A stretch of 64,000 nt of DNA from Bothriochloa decipiens (taxonomy: Eukaryota > Streptophyta > Magnoliopsida > Poales > Poaceae): contig CM041636.1 of assembly GCA_023333625.1 (NCBI GenBank), positions 1,744,956 through 1,808,955 of the forward strand. The letters run 5' to 3'. Below the pieces are notes generated by a model. The model had not been told where the DNA came from. It made no database searches and saw nothing but the letters and a program-made list of their open reading frames with translations. Shown piece by piece: positions 1 to 11,517 of the stretch. Position 1 is the stretch's first letter, and each line of letters begins with the position of its first letter. The position numbers and the translations under genes were made by a program.

Positions 1-1137
1 ACATGTGCACACCGCACTTGACACTATAAAATAATGACAATCAAACTAGAAAATGGCAAAAACAACTATCATGTACCTACTACGCACGTGCGTGTCACAC
101 GTGCATATGAACTAATGTAAATAAATCGATTAATAAAGCAACTCTTGCTCAAAAAACAAAACAAAAAAACTCACTGGCATGCTTATCTCCCAAAATTGGT
201 TTTTTTAGTAATAATGCCCAAAACGTTTTTGTTTGGCCTGTCATGTTCAATTGTGCAATTGTAGCAGTATGAAATGTAATGTAAGGAGCACTACTTCCAA
301 GTTTGCCGAGAGCTGGATGTTGTGGTCGATACAATTATTTGTTTCATTTTCATGGCCAGATAGCATTTTTCTAGTTGAGTTTTGAGTATGACTTTATGTG
401 TATTTTGCTACATTTTGGTAATATAATTTGTCCCATTTTCTTGTTTGTCAAGAAATTAAGAGAAATATTTTTTTCATGACGAGGACCTAAATATGTTTTA
501 GATTTTATCAAATCTACAATTTTTTTCTATTTTGAAAAAATAGAACCTTGCTAATTACAACAAATATGTCAGAAACAATTATAATAATCGCTCTACAGCC
601 TAATTGTTCACACAGGTTAACGGCCACGGCCTATCCAGTTGAGATCCGTGCTCGAGTTGCAGCTCTCTGTTTCCATTATCAGCCCAGTTAGTTAAAGTTG
701 GGTTTGTCTGTTTAGTGGACATTGTTTTCTATTTTAGCCCATCTAGGCATTTGGATTGGGCCCAAGTTTCCTGTTTGTCTTCGGCCTACTCGATTGCTGC
801 ATGTTTGTTTGAAATGGAAACATGAATGCTTGCTTGTGCCTAATTTGGCAAAATGTTAATAGATGGGCCTATCTGTTTTCCTTGGGCATTTGGATTAGGC
901 CTTTTCAGGAGACCAAAAACATGAACAGCCTAATTTTGCATGACGTTGACTATCCAGTTAGAAAATGCTACTCCCTTCCTCTGTTCTAAATTATAAATCG
1001 CTTGACTTTTTTTTGATTCATGTATTTTGCTATGTATTTAGACATACTTTTTAAAAAAATAATAACTCAACAAATTGTTTGGTGAAAAAATTTCTGCAGC
1101 AAAATTGACCAATGGGAGGTGGACCGTCATCCTCTAG
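1..1137. other. AT-rich intergenic DNA, no gene seen
   Basis: No reading frame here resembles a known protein, and none is long or GC-rich like the real genes in the window. A phrase meaning roughly 'GGCATTTGGATT(G/A)GGCC' occurs twice (near 748 and 887), so part may be an old local duplication or repeat. Otherwise nothing is supported. Confidence 0.5.
969..1056. repeat. One end of a Stowaway-like MITE (probable)
   Basis: The stretch starting CTCCCTTCCTCTGTTC and running into AAATTATAAATCGCTTGAC resembles the CTCCCTCCGTCCC terminal inverted repeat common to grass Stowaway/Mariner MITEs. I cannot find a matching second end, so this would be a truncated copy. Confidence 0.35.
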
Positions 1138-1379
1138 GGCCGTGTTTAGATAGAGGCTGCAAAAAATTTTACTGCACTGTAATACTTTCGTTTATATTTA
1201 GTAAATATTGTCCGATCATGGACTAACTAGTCTCAAAAGATTCGTCTCCAAAATTAAAGACGAACTGTACAATTAGTTATTTTTTATCAATAATTAATAC
1301 TCCATGCAAGCGTCCAAAGATTCGATGTGATGAAGAGAGAGTGTAAAAACAAGAAATTTTGGGGTATCTAAACAAGGCC
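1138..1379. mobile_element. MITE-1, GGCCTTGTTTAG family
   Basis: The terminal inverted repeats are GGCCGTGTTTAGATA at the left and the complement of GGCCTTGTTTAGATA at the right. The flanking 3-bp direct repeats are TAG (1135-1137 and 1380-1382). The 242-bp body includes the motif around TACTCCATGCAAGCG that is shared with the MITEs at 8937 and 10519. The 3-bp duplication fits the PIF/Harbinger type. It is non-coding. Confidence 0.8.
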
Positions 1380-1489
1380 TAGGAATCCATGTTTTCATAG
1401 ACAATTTTTTGCTCCATAAACTGATTATGGACAAAGAGAGTACAATCTGATAGGCCCTAAACTCTTTGTCATGAGTCCATGTTTGCTAG

Positions 1490-4400
1490 GTCATGCATAG
1501 AATTCTATCATGGGTCTATGTTTGTTAGTCGTAAAATGTGAACAGAGGGAACGAGCAATGAAAAAAATGAGAGGTGGAAGAAGATATGTGAGAGTGAGGT
1601 GCATGTGAACGATGGAGTGAGTACTGACATACAACTGAAAGTAAAAAGCTATAAAATTAACTTTTGAGCTGAAAGCCCAGAAGTTACATCTCCAACAACC
1701 AACCCTCTGATAGAGGTGAGAGTGAGAGATGGATGAAAGACCAAATTGGAGGACCAAAGTGAAAGTATATATGTGAGTGAGGACAGAGGGCCACAGGAGT
1801 GATAGTGATCAGAGATCGAGAAAAGAAACTTATTTTTAATTTAAGATATTTATATTGTTATTGGGGCCATGACTCTATATGCAAGTTTACGTAGCTTTAT
1901 TATTTTATCGGGTGATGCAAACCGTATTAGTTTTCATGTAACAAATGGCAGCAAGTGCAGATTTTTTTTTCTTTTAGTTTGGAGCCATTATTGTGTAGTG
2001 ACGATGATAGAACCTAAAGTAATTTTGTATGAAGACCTGTAGGAGACTAGGAGGAGGATTATCACCATTTACTATTCAACTACTCCTCGATCTCCTGTGA
2101 TGATAATGCTAGCAGGTTTAGTAATAATAACCTCCCTCAAGGAAGCAAGAAGTAGATGCACATGTTTCCTCCCTGAGGGAAGCAGTATATGCTTTGATTA
2201 GCTAGGGTGCTTTGGTAAGCAGGATTCATCCTAGCTAGGATAAGCTCGGCGCTAGTACCACTGCAGCGTCGAGTAACTACCTGCTCTTTGCTGCTGTCTG
2301 TTGAGACGGCTTGCTGTTGTATATATCGTGTGATGGAGTCTGAGTCGCCAGTCTAGGTCAGTGCAGATATATATGAGCAGAGTGAGTGAGTTCCACACAC
2401 GTAAGCACACGATCGATGTGGTAGGTCGACCCAGCAGAGTCTCGGTCTTCTTGAGTTGTTCAACCAGTACGTCAGCAAAACTAGGAGCCATGACGATTGA
2501 TAGCACATCATATCCAACACGTCAGACATACTACTAGGTGTTGCGGCGCCAGCAGTTCCCGGTGACAATCCAGAAAAATCTGATTGCATTACGCGCATGC
2601 ATTCATGATGCATCTACACCGACGACACACATCGACGATTACCACTGTACGTCGTCGGCAGATAAATTAAAAATATCTCGAGTCAACTGTTGGCAAGCTT
2701 AACCACCATGATTTGACCGGGGTTAGATCGATAGGAAGATAAATATAAAGTATCTCTAGTTGCTGCTTAAGTACGTTCTTGGGCACGAAAAATACTTTGT
2801 GTTAGGATACAAATGTGAAAAAGATTCAAGCAATGAATCGCCATCAGGGCAGGCCGACCCAACACGCTCTGCCAACCCTAGCTGCTGTCGCCGCCGCTCC
2901 GGCTGACGGTGGCGCCGGCCCGCCGCGAGCTCAAAAAGACCCACCCAGGGCACCTCCTCCTTCCTCCTCTCCCTCTCTTTCTGCGTTTCTTTCCTGTGAA
3001 AATAAGAGAAGGTCGCTGGCGAACATTGTGCAGCAGATCCATGCCGCTGGGGCCGGATCCGGTGTCTCCCTTCGAGAATCTAGCCGCGCACCGGGTGTCC
3101 CCTGCTGGTGGCCACAGGGTACGCCGTCCCGATGCCGGCCGCTGGTGGTGCTCGATGCCGGCCACTAGCGGTGCTCGCCGCCCGCTGCCCTGGCCGTGGC
3201 GGGCCGGATACGGCCTGGGACGACCGCAAGGGAGCCCCCCCGGCTTGGATCCGTTAGCCTGGCGTCTGTCTGAGCACTGGCCCGGCTTGCCGACGGGATG
3301 GGTCTTGCAGCTGCCCATCTTGGGCTTCGTGATTTGTCTAGGTGGGGGCACACGTTGATGTTCAGATTGCGTCTTTTGGCTTTTGTCTAGGTTTTCCCTT
3401 TGAGTTTGTTTTAATTGTTGTTGCTGGTGTTGTTGTTATGTAATCTCTCAAGCCACCCCCCGCCCCGCGCCTCTGTACCTCTTAGAAAATACTTATATCG
3501 AGGATTGGCGCTTATGCCCTTTCACGGGTGCTCAGCTTGCCGCGAGCACCTGCCGAATGAAAAAATAGGTGGGGATCGTTTTGATCCCCCCGAATTGCCC
3601 TAAAAAGTACATCCTTGGGTAACAAAGTAACTAGACTCATTAATTTTTCGTGTGGAAAGGAGATTACACCGCTATATATGTAACGTTTCTAAAAAGGAAA
3701 GGACGCCCATCATCTACTTAACTAATAGTATTACGTATGCTACTAGCTGCTAGGAGCATTTTTTATAGCGAGCAAAAAGAGAGTTCCGACTAGCTTCAAC
3801 CTTGTTCAAGAGGGGGCCTTAGTAAAAAATTATTACAAGTTATATTAGCTAGGATGCTTTGATTAGCTCAGAGAACATGTTCTAGATTATTGACCAGTAT
3901 AATACAAAGAAAAAGAAAATCCATGACATGAGAGAACAACAAAATAAGACATGGCTCCAAAGTGTGGCAATAGCCAATGCAAGTGTGAAAAATCAATAGT
4001 GGAGTTGGTTAGGTTCCGGGTGGTGGAACTTGCCCACCAATGTGAAAATACAATACCTTAGTAGTAAGCAATGCGTCCCTCGATGGTGAGATGTGTCTAT
4101 AGTGATTTCGTTATCTCATGATTTGTAAGTTCATAAGTTGTGTGTTAGAGTGTGTAAAGGGATGTTCACACATGTCTATGAGCGCCTACATCTGTGTACT
4201 CGGTCTTGCATAAAAGTATGAAACTGTAATTGAGATCCCAGTGTAATATAATAAATAAATAGTTCTTCTGAAACAAATGAGCAGGAGAGATCTGCTGATT
4301 TTTTTTTTTTACATTCATAAAGAAGAAGAAATAAATTTATCTCAATGGATCTCGTGAAAAAATATTAGGTTGTCATTTACCAAGAACAAGTCGTATTATG

Positions 4401-4600
4401 TCATTCCACATATCGTCCCTTGTTGAGCCGTGTTATCGAAAGTATATAGGTGGTTGTCAGCAGAGTCATGCACATCTGCATTTACGAAATATAACAAGCT
4501 GGCATGCAATAAATAAAATCATGAGAAATTAGCACACTCCGGACGACAAAAACGCGTGAGAGAGAAGTGTTGCATCTCGATCGTCATATCCACACTGGTC
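1490..4600 (+). repeat. Unit 0 of the zinc-finger segmental array (tail only)
   Basis: This stretch parallels 6186-8400 (unit 1) and about 11240-14060 (unit 2) in order. Shared landmarks include the GGTCTATGTTTGTTA phrase (about 1513), GTGACGATGATAGAACC (about 1998), the CTCTTTGCTGCTG segment (about 2284), the AAATTATTACAAGTTATATTAG segment (about 3826) and the AGTCCAAAACTAACACCAT segment (about 4621). No zinc-finger coding sequence is present. Its 5' half would lie before about 1490 and is not recognisable, so this is the distal tail of a further repeat unit. Confidence 0.65.
2776..3625. other. GC-rich insertion of unknown origin inside unit 0
   Basis: Unit 1 runs directly from its CTGTTCAAGTACGTTT segment (about 7627) into GTGTGCGGAAAG (about 7650). 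Unit 0 instead holds about 850 extra bases between the matching points, much of it GC-rich and codon-like. Short frames exist on both strands, but none matches a family I recognise and no intron signals or start context are convincing. It could be a captured gene fragment (Pack-MULE or Helitron type) or retroelement debris. Confidence 0.45.
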
Positions 4601-4996
4601 TTACACTAGTTTAAAGAGAGAGTCCAAAACTAACACCATCAATGGAACACGCGCTCGTCGATCACTTCCCCAGGAATAATAACGTTCCTGTGTCCCTACC
4701 ACGCGCGCGTCGTCTCCAAGGAACTTCGCACGAATCACACAGCAGAATCCACGGTCCCACGCGGGCCCTCCGTACCGCACACGTAACGCCACGCGTACGC
4801 AGCGACTTCACACGCAATACGCGCGCGTCCCCACTTCGTAAGCAAAAGCACCGAAGCTTCGCCTGTGACGTGGCACGCCGCCATTGGTTCAGCGCAAGCT
4901 CAGTTCGCTGGCGGCGAGCTTGACGTTGACTTCAGGTCAGGTCAATACAGCCACCTCTCGATGCCCCCGTTCTGCCATGCATCATATGAGCGCGCC

Positions 4997-5004
4997 TATA
5001 AATA
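4997..5004 (+). promoter_or_regulatory. TATA box of the gene-less unit 1
   Basis: TATAAATA stands at the same place relative to the conserved CATCGAAACATT leader as in unit 2. It is intact although no zinc-finger coding sequence follows. Confidence 0.6.
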
Positions 5005-5086
5005 CGTTACCTCTTCTTAGCATCGAAACATTGGCATGGCAAAATTTGGCTATAAACCAAGCAAGCCTATTATCCATAAGAACAGC

Positions 5087-5500
5087 GTCGTCTTAGTACG
5101 TCATGTGCTAATAATACACTACTTGTTTGGAAATGGTTGCGCGCAGTGCCAAATTTAAACATGTTTCATTGCCTCATGTATTTATACACACCAAGAGGTT
5201 TATTATTTTTATTACCACTGTAAGAAAAATAAAGATACAGTCATCCATATATATTTGGGAAACAAGGTATAAGCATCATTATCTAGGGCGTCATCAACGT
5301 TCTACTTGTCAAACACAATTGTTATGCACACTAATATTGAAGGGATCAAGGGAATGAAATGATAAAAGGTTTACTAGATTTAAATTAAAATTTACCTTAA
5401 CTTTTTTTTTTTTTGCAATTTTTTGTTGTCATGCTTCATCATACACGTCCGGCACAAATTGTGCATATACGAATAGATACGTCGTGTTTGGTTAATTGAT
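5087..5500 (+). pseudogene. Zinc-finger gene remnant: leader fused to 3' flank, CDS deleted
   Basis: The leader of this unit (AACAGCGTC, then a TTAGTACGTCATGTGCTAA stretch) passes at about 5120 directly into TTGTTTGGAAATGGTTGCGC. In unit 2 the equivalent of that sequence lies about 15 bp after the stop codon of the C2H2 gene (9883 onward). The whole approximately 520-bp coding exon and most of the leader are missing, while both flanks remain alignable. The remaining locus could at most make a non-coding transcript sharing leader and 3' sequence with its paralogue. The deletion reading is my inference from pairwise comparison within the window. Confidence 0.7.
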
Positions 5501-7099
5501 AGCATGAGTCATACTAGACTAAAGATAAATAAGGGCGTTGCTAATTTTTAGGCGCCTAAAATCTATGATTCCTGCGACGACGAAGCTGAACCATGCGAGT
5601 ATGAGCACGGTGGGGCACAGGTGCTGGCGTCACGCAGGCGTAAGCGGTCGCCTGAAGCTAGCTTGGAGAGATTTCAGCAGGCGTCTGTAAAGGTAGGAAA
5701 TGTGGGAAAATAATTTTATCGCTTGCATTCCAGTTATTTTTTGTTTTGTTTATAGTCAATCTTAACTAACTGTAACCGAATATATACTTTGGCAAAAAAC
5801 ATATAGAGACGTAATAGTTCTTTTGTATTTATTTTTATTAGTCAAATTTAGATTAAAACAAGTTACATATTGGAACATAGGACAGGCACATCTGACACTT
5901 GTAATCGCAGTTTATATTATTGCTGTCTTGATATAGATAAAACTTACTATTGTAGGTTATATATTATGTAGTTGCTTGAACATGCGACAACAAAAGATTA
6001 TTTTTGGTTCCTTATAAGCCAACGATCTTAAATGTATCTACACCTTCTGTCCCAAAAGGTCGATTGGGTTTATAGAAAATATTAGCAACATATTTGTATC
6101 TTCAAAATATTGGCATCATATGTATCTTCGAGTGATACTATTTTTGCACCATGAATATTAACATATGTTTGCCACCAATGCATTGAACTCCCGTCGTAGG
6201 TCTATGTTTGTTACCCATAAATCAAGAATCGTTGGAGTGAGGAATGATAAAATGAGAGATTGAAAAAAAGATGTGGGAGTGAGGGAAAGAGGAATGGGGG
6301 AGTGGGTGTCGTACAATTAGATGTCAAAAGCCAGAAAATCAGTTTTTGAGGCAAAAGCCCAAAAGCTACATCTCTAACAAATAGTCCCTTAGAGAGGTGA
6401 TAGTGAGAGATGGACGAACGGCGAGTCAAGTGTCTGGAGATGAGGTGCGGTGGATAGGATTGGGGGATAACTGACTAGAGGGGAGAGAGAGAGAGAGAAG
6501 AAAATGATTTAATTAATGTTTTTCAATATATCAGACTTGTGGCTCTATATAGCTTTATTAAAGTTTGCATAGTTTTATGCGCTGGCTTGATGGGCAAGAG
6601 CAGCACAATACTGCTTTTTAAAAGCCAATATACGGGCCGGTGACGATGATGGAACCCAAACTAATTTTGTATGAAGACCTGAAGGAGGATACAATCGATC
6701 TCCATTTGCTATTCAGCTCTGATCTGCGATGTATGATGCTGGGAAGCAGGACACACATGCATGTGGACGCACGTTTCCTCCCCCGAGGGAAGCAGGATGG
6801 AGAAGCTCAGCGCTAGTACAAGTGCAGCGTCGAGTAAGTACCTGCTCTTTGCTGCTGACGGTGGGTCAATGCAAATATAATTTCTGCAGAGTTAGTTCCA
6901 CACGTACATATATGAGCAAGTCTCGGTCTTCTTCAGTTGTTCACCACGTCACAAACTAGGAGCGCCATGAGTCATGGCCATGACGATTGATGGCACATAC
7001 TGTGATGGTGATCTATATGCCTAGCTGTTCCTGTTTTCCGATAACAATCCATAGAAATCTCATCGCATTGCGTCACCACAGACGGACATGTACCGATGA

Positions 7100-7376
7100 C
7101 CAGCAAAAGCCAAAGGATACTAGACCCCCGCCCTCGAGGCCTTAGTCCGTTCCCTCACGGGGGGGTGAATTATCAGCTCCAATGGTGAAAAACACCCCTC
7201 ACTTGCAGAACGTTTCCAAAGCACGGGTTTGTAGACATCATATCCGTCCATTCATTGGGTTATGGGCCCCTGTGTGCAGTCATTGTATCAGGTGCAGGGG
7301 TTTTCTTGACATGTGTGAGAGGTCTCTACCTCGGTGGCTGTCTAACCACCTGGCCTGGGTTGAGTTATTTTACATC
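7100..7376. other. Insertion in unit 1, no recognised content
   Basis: In unit 2 the ACAGACAGACATGTATCATCG segment runs quickly into CGGCAAAACGATAACT (13192-13240). In unit 1 the same two landmarks are separated by about 280 extra bases, including a GGGGGGG run near 7160. I do not recognise the insert. Confidence 0.4.
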
Positions 7377-8834
7377 ATTGGCAAAACGATAACTCAAGGT
7401 ACCAAATAGTTGGGCAATTGAATTAACCTAAACCACCAATGTATTGAGTTAGCAGGTTGGGGTTGTGATTTTGGTTACACGCGCGCGCATGCATGCATCA
7501 ACACTACGTCGTTGGCAGATCAATTAAATATCTCGAGTGAACTGTTGGCGAGCTTAACCATCAGGATTTAGCCAGGGTTAGATTGATAGGAAGAACAAGC
7601 TAAGCAAATGCAGCTGTACGTAGCTGCTGTTCAAGTACGTTTAATTTTGTGTGCGGAAAGACTACTCCGCTATATGTAACGTACCTAAATGGATAAGAAC
7701 ATCCATCAGCTAAGTAATAACGCTAACCTTCTCCAAGAGGCCAGGGGCATTAGTCGAAAATTATTACAAGTTATATTAGGTGCTTTGATTAGCTCGGAGA
7801 AAATCTTCTAGATTGTTAACCCGTAGTACTATAATAATACAAAGAAAAAGGCCCTCCATGACATGAGAGAACAACAATATAAGACTTGGATCCAAAGTGT
7901 GGCAATATATAGCCAATGCAAGTGTGGAAAAGCAATAATTGAGTTGGTTATAGATTCCGGGTGGTGGAACTTGCCCACCAATGTAAAAATACAATAGCTC
8001 ATCAGGTCGTAATGCATCCAATGCAAAGATATCATCTGGTCATCAGGTACGTCTTTGCTTATAGTGAGTATATATATTATAGGAAAACAATGCAAATAAT
8101 GCAGCGTGCGTGCAACACATTACGAATTATAACCTGCTGGCATGCAATGTAATGCCATGCAATCGATGGAAAACTGCTTTGGGAGCATATAGGTGGAAGT
8201 CGTGCAGGGCATGCATCACACGGCGCGCTATTTTACGTCATATGCTAAAGTCAAGGTCATAATCAATAAGCCAATGTATACTATATATCGCTATTTTAAT
8301 GTCGCGTGCATTTACCAACGATATCAAAACCAGGCAGTATCAGTGTACTGACAAATCTTTTCTTATTGTAATCATAAAAATAAAATCACGAGAAATTAAT
8401 TAGCACGCACCGGACAAAAGCTTATGAGAAGTTGCACCTCGTCCACACCAACTGGTCTTATACTGGATAAAAGGAGTCCAAAACTAACACCATTACTGTA
8501 ACAGCATTCCTGTGTGCCCGTAACTTTCGCACGAATCTCACAGAACGACCCAACGGCCGACGCGTCTCCAGACGACTTGACGCAATACGCACGTGTCCCC
8601 ACTTTCGTCGTAAAGCAAAACAACAACCCATCTGAACCGGACCGCTGCGGAGAAAAAGCGCGAAGCTTCGCCTGAGTACGTGGCGCGCTACCATTGGTCA
8701 TGCAATGTGCTCAGTTGCTGGCGACGAGCTTGAGGCGACGTTGACTTGAGGCCACAGGTCCAATGCAGGCATCTCTCTTCTAGCTCCAGCTTCTGGCTTT
8801 CCGGCATCGTATCCGGCCCGGTGGTGGTGCTGCC

Positions 8835-8842
8835 TATAAATA
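8835..8842 (+). promoter_or_regulatory. TATA box of the zinc-finger gene at 9347
   Basis: TATAAATA is followed about 24 bp later by the conserved CATCGAAACATT leader. The distance to the ATG (about 505 bp) is unusually long because a MITE (8937-9201) sits in the leader. Confidence 0.6.
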
Positions 8843-8936
8843 TGGTGCCATTGCTCAACATCGAAACATTCGCTGGCAGCGTGCTTATTATCCATACAAA
8901 CAGCGTCTTACCTGGTACCTAGCTAAGGTCTTATTT

Positions 8937-9201
8937 ACTTCTTCAAATTTATTCCTAAATTTCACTATACAGAATTTCTATTTCTCGTCACATCAAAATA
9001 TTGACAAATGCATGGAGTACTAAATATAGATGAAATCAAAAACTAATATCATAGTTTTATTGTACTTAACGAGACGAACGTTTTAAGCCTAATTAATCAA
9101 TGTTTGAATAATTATTAGCAAATAAAAATAAAAAAACTATGGTGCAACGGCACTGTAGCTTTGCTGAATCGGCCGCCCGATTTTGGTAAGTAAACAAGGC
9201 C
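8937..9201. mobile_element. MITE-2, GGCCTTGTTTAG family, in the leader of the 9347 gene
   Basis: Ends are GGTCTTATTTACTTC and the complement of GGCCTTGTTTACTTA. Flanks are TAA (8934-8936) and TGA (9202-9204), an imperfect 3-bp duplication. It shares internal sequence with MITE-1 and MITE-3. Units 1 and 3 lack it. It introduces an upstream ATG at 9008 opening a 12-codon reading frame (stop at 9046) into the predicted leader; an effect on translation is inference only. Confidence 0.75.
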
Positions 9202-9346
9202 TGATATTAAGTATTAATATTAGGGCACATGCTAAAAATATATACTTATTCACGGTTGGTGATCTTGTCTAGTGTAGTAGTATACACACATATACTACGT
9301 GAGTACAGTTCGTGACAAGGTCGAAAAAGCTGTAGACATATGATAT

Positions 9347-9868
9347 ATGGCCACCACCACGGCACGTTCGACGGCGGCGGCGACCAATGACCTGCTGCTG
9401 CGGCGGGTGGTGTACCTGTCGCTGTCGCTGTCGACGGCGAGCAAGGTGATCGGGAAGAAGCATGGCGGCGGCGGCGGGAACCAGAAGCAGCAGCACCAGT
9501 CCGGTGGCGGCGGAGCGTTCCGGTGCAAGACGTGTGGCCGCGCGTTCCCGACGTTACAGGCGCTGGGCGGCCACCGGACGAGCCACAAGCGGCCCCTGGT
9601 GCGCGCGCATGGCCTCGACCTCCTCCTCGGCGCACGCCCCGGCAAGGGCGCAGCCAGCGACGTGCACCGGTGCGGCACCTGCGGCGTCGTGTTCCCCACC
9701 GGACAGGCGCTTGGCGGACACATGTGCCGACACAGAGCAGCCGCGCATGACGAGAGCGAGACGATGACGACGACGGGAGGTGATGGTAATGGCTTGTCAT
9801 CTGGGCAGATGCAGGGCAAGAGAGAGGATGACGACGCCGGGGCATTTAGGTTATTCAAGTTCATATGA
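9347..9868 (+). CDS. Two-finger C2H2 (QALGGH, ZAT-like) zinc-finger protein
   Basis: A single-exon 173-residue protein. It has two plant-type C2H2 fingers, each with the QALGGH signature: finger 1 at residues 60-80 (Cys60, Cys63, His76, His80) and finger 2 at 109-129 (Cys109, Cys112, His125, His129). Length, lack of introns and finger spacing fit the ZAT/C1-2i class of plant transcriptional regulators, which act in the nucleus and often in stress responses. The C-terminal DLN-type repression motif of many ZAT proteins is not visible, but LSLSL (24-28) has the LxLxL form of an EAR repression motif. The protein ends in FRLFKFI, shared with its paralogue at 28430. The start is the first ATG in frame and aligns with the paralogue start. 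All ligands are present, so it is probably functional; target genes cannot be told. Confidence 0.9.
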   Translation: MATTTARSTAAATNDLLLRRVVYLSLSLSTASKVIGKKHGGGGGNQKQQHQSGGGGAFRCKTCGRAFPTLQALGGHRTSHKRPLVRAHGLDLLLGARPGKGAASDVHRCGTCGVVFPTGQALGGHMCRHRAAAHDESETMTTTGGDGNGLSSGQMQGKREDDDAGAFRLFKFI

Positions 9869-10518
9869 ACGATATAATTGTTTGAAAGTGGTTGCGCACA
9901 GTGCCAAGTTTAAACATATTCATTGCTTGCCTTATGTATTTAATCACACCAAGAGGTTTATTTTTTTATTACCACTGAAGAAAAATAAAGATACACTCAT
10001 CCATATATATTTGGGAAACAAGGGATAAGCATCATTATCTAGGGCTTGATCAACGTTCTACTTGTCAAACACAACTGTTATGCACTAATAATGAAGGGAT
10101 CGAGGGAATGAAATGATAAATGGTTTACTAGATCTAAATTAAAATTTACCTTGTCGTTTTTGGCAATTTTTTGTTGTCATGGTTCATCATAAACGTCCGG
10201 CACAAATTGTGCAAAATATGAATACATACATCGTGTTTGGTTAATTGATAGCATGAGTCATACTAGACTAAAGAGAAAAAAAGGCGTTGCTAATTTTTAG
10301 GAGGCTAAAATCTTTGATGCCTTCAGGCGACGACAAAGATGAACCATGCGAGCGTGAGCACGGTGGAGCACATGTGCTGACGTCACGCAGACGGAAGCTG
10401 TCGCCTGAAGCTAGCTTGGAGAGATTCAGGCGTGTGTAAGGTAGGAAAAACGTGGGAAAATAATTGTACTGCTTCCATTCCAATTATTTTAGTTTTGTTT
10501 AAAGTCAATCTTAACTAA

Positions 10519-10756
10519 GGCCTCGTTTAGATTCATCCAAAAGTTACAATTTTTTCACTCTCTCTCCATCGTATCAATATTTAGCTGCTTGCATGGAGCA
10601 TTAAATGTAGGTAAAAAAATTAATTACACAGTTTAGTTCAAAATCACGAGATGAATCTTTTGAGCCTAGTTGGTCAACGATCGGACAATATTTGTCAAAT
10701 AAGACGAAAGTGGTACTATTCATCGGGTTCACTTTTTTTCCAATCTAAACGAGGCC
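10519..10756. mobile_element. MITE-3, GGCCTTGTTTAG family, with TAA target duplication
   Basis: The terminal repeats are GGCCTCGTTTAGATT and its near-complement at the right end, flanked by perfect TAA duplications (10516-10518, 10757-10759). Unit 1 shows the empty site at about 5761-5775 with a single TAA. Confidence 0.85.
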
Positions 10757-11271
10757 TAACTCTAACCAAATATATAGTTTGGCAAAAAAAAAACATATAG
10801 AAAAGTATACGATGTCTAGTTAGCTTTCGTTAATGCACCATGATATATTATTGATGTTAAGATAAATTTTAGTAATAGTTCTTTTGTATTTATTTTTATT
10901 AGTCAAATTTAAATTAAAACAAGTTACATATTGGAACATAGGAGGCACCCATCTGACACTTGTAATCGCAGCTTATTATATTGCTGGCTTTATCGAGAGA
11001 ACACTTATTATTGTAGGTTATTGTGTATTGTTGCTTCAGCATGCGACAACAAAAGATTATTTTCGGTTCCTTATAAGCCAACGATCTTAAATGTATCTAC
11101 ACCTTGCGTCCCAAAAAGTCGATTAAGTTTATAGAAATATTAGCAACATATTTGTATCTCAAAATATTGGCAACATATGTATCTTCGAGTGATACTATTT
11201 TTGCACCATGAATATTAACATATGTTTGCCACCAATGCATTGAACTCTTGTCGTAGGTCTATGTTTGTTAC

Positions 11272-11352
11272 CCTCGCCTGCTTGTACTTATTCCTGTCTC
11301 GGTGCTTTTATCCTTTTAATGAAAAACGGGTGAGCCTGATCGCGAAAAAAAA
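11272..11352 (+). mobile_element. Short retroposon tail, probably 3' end of a LINE
   Basis: An 80-base insert relative to unit 1, ending ...CTTTTAATGAAAAACGGGTGAG and then GATCGCGAAAAAAAAT. The A-rich end and the CTTTTAATG...CGAAAAAA pattern resemble 3' ends of severely 5'-truncated grass LINEs. The target duplication is not clear. Confidence 0.4.
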
Positions 11353-11517
11353 TAGTTGGAGTGAGGAATGACAGAACGAGAGATTGAAAAAGAGATGTGG
11401 GAGTGAGGGAAAGAGGAACGGGGGAGTGAGAGTGTCGTACAATTAGATATCAAAAGCTAGAAAATCAGTTTTTGAGGCAAAAGCCCAAAAGCTACATCTC
11501 TAACAAATAATCCCTTA

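Larger units (their letters stand above)
4600..8400 (+). repeat. Unit 1 of the zinc-finger segmental array (coding region missing)
   Basis: The 5' part (4600-5120) matches the promoter and leader of unit 2 (8460-8930) and unit 3 (27965-28320), sharing CCCCACTTCGTAAGCAAA, the AAGCTTCG motif, TATAAATA, CATCGAAACATT and AACAGCGTC. The 3' part (from about 5130) matches the sequence just after the stop codon of the unit 2 gene, sharing GTTGCGC.CAGTGCCAA, CACACCAAGAGGTTTATT and the CCATATATATTTGGGAAAC segment, and continues collinear to about 8400. The coding region that should lie between them is absent. Confidence 0.8.

Noticed and set aside
2815..3358. Possible Pro/Arg-rich genes on both strands
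   Set aside because: Overlapping frames in GC-rich DNA without recognised domain, promoter or splice signals. Kept only as an unidentified insert.
9246..9864. Long minus-strand frames opposite the 9347 gene (and likewise opposite 28430)
   Set aside because: Antisense shadows of a GC-rich coding exon. The plus strand has two perfect C2H2 fingers.
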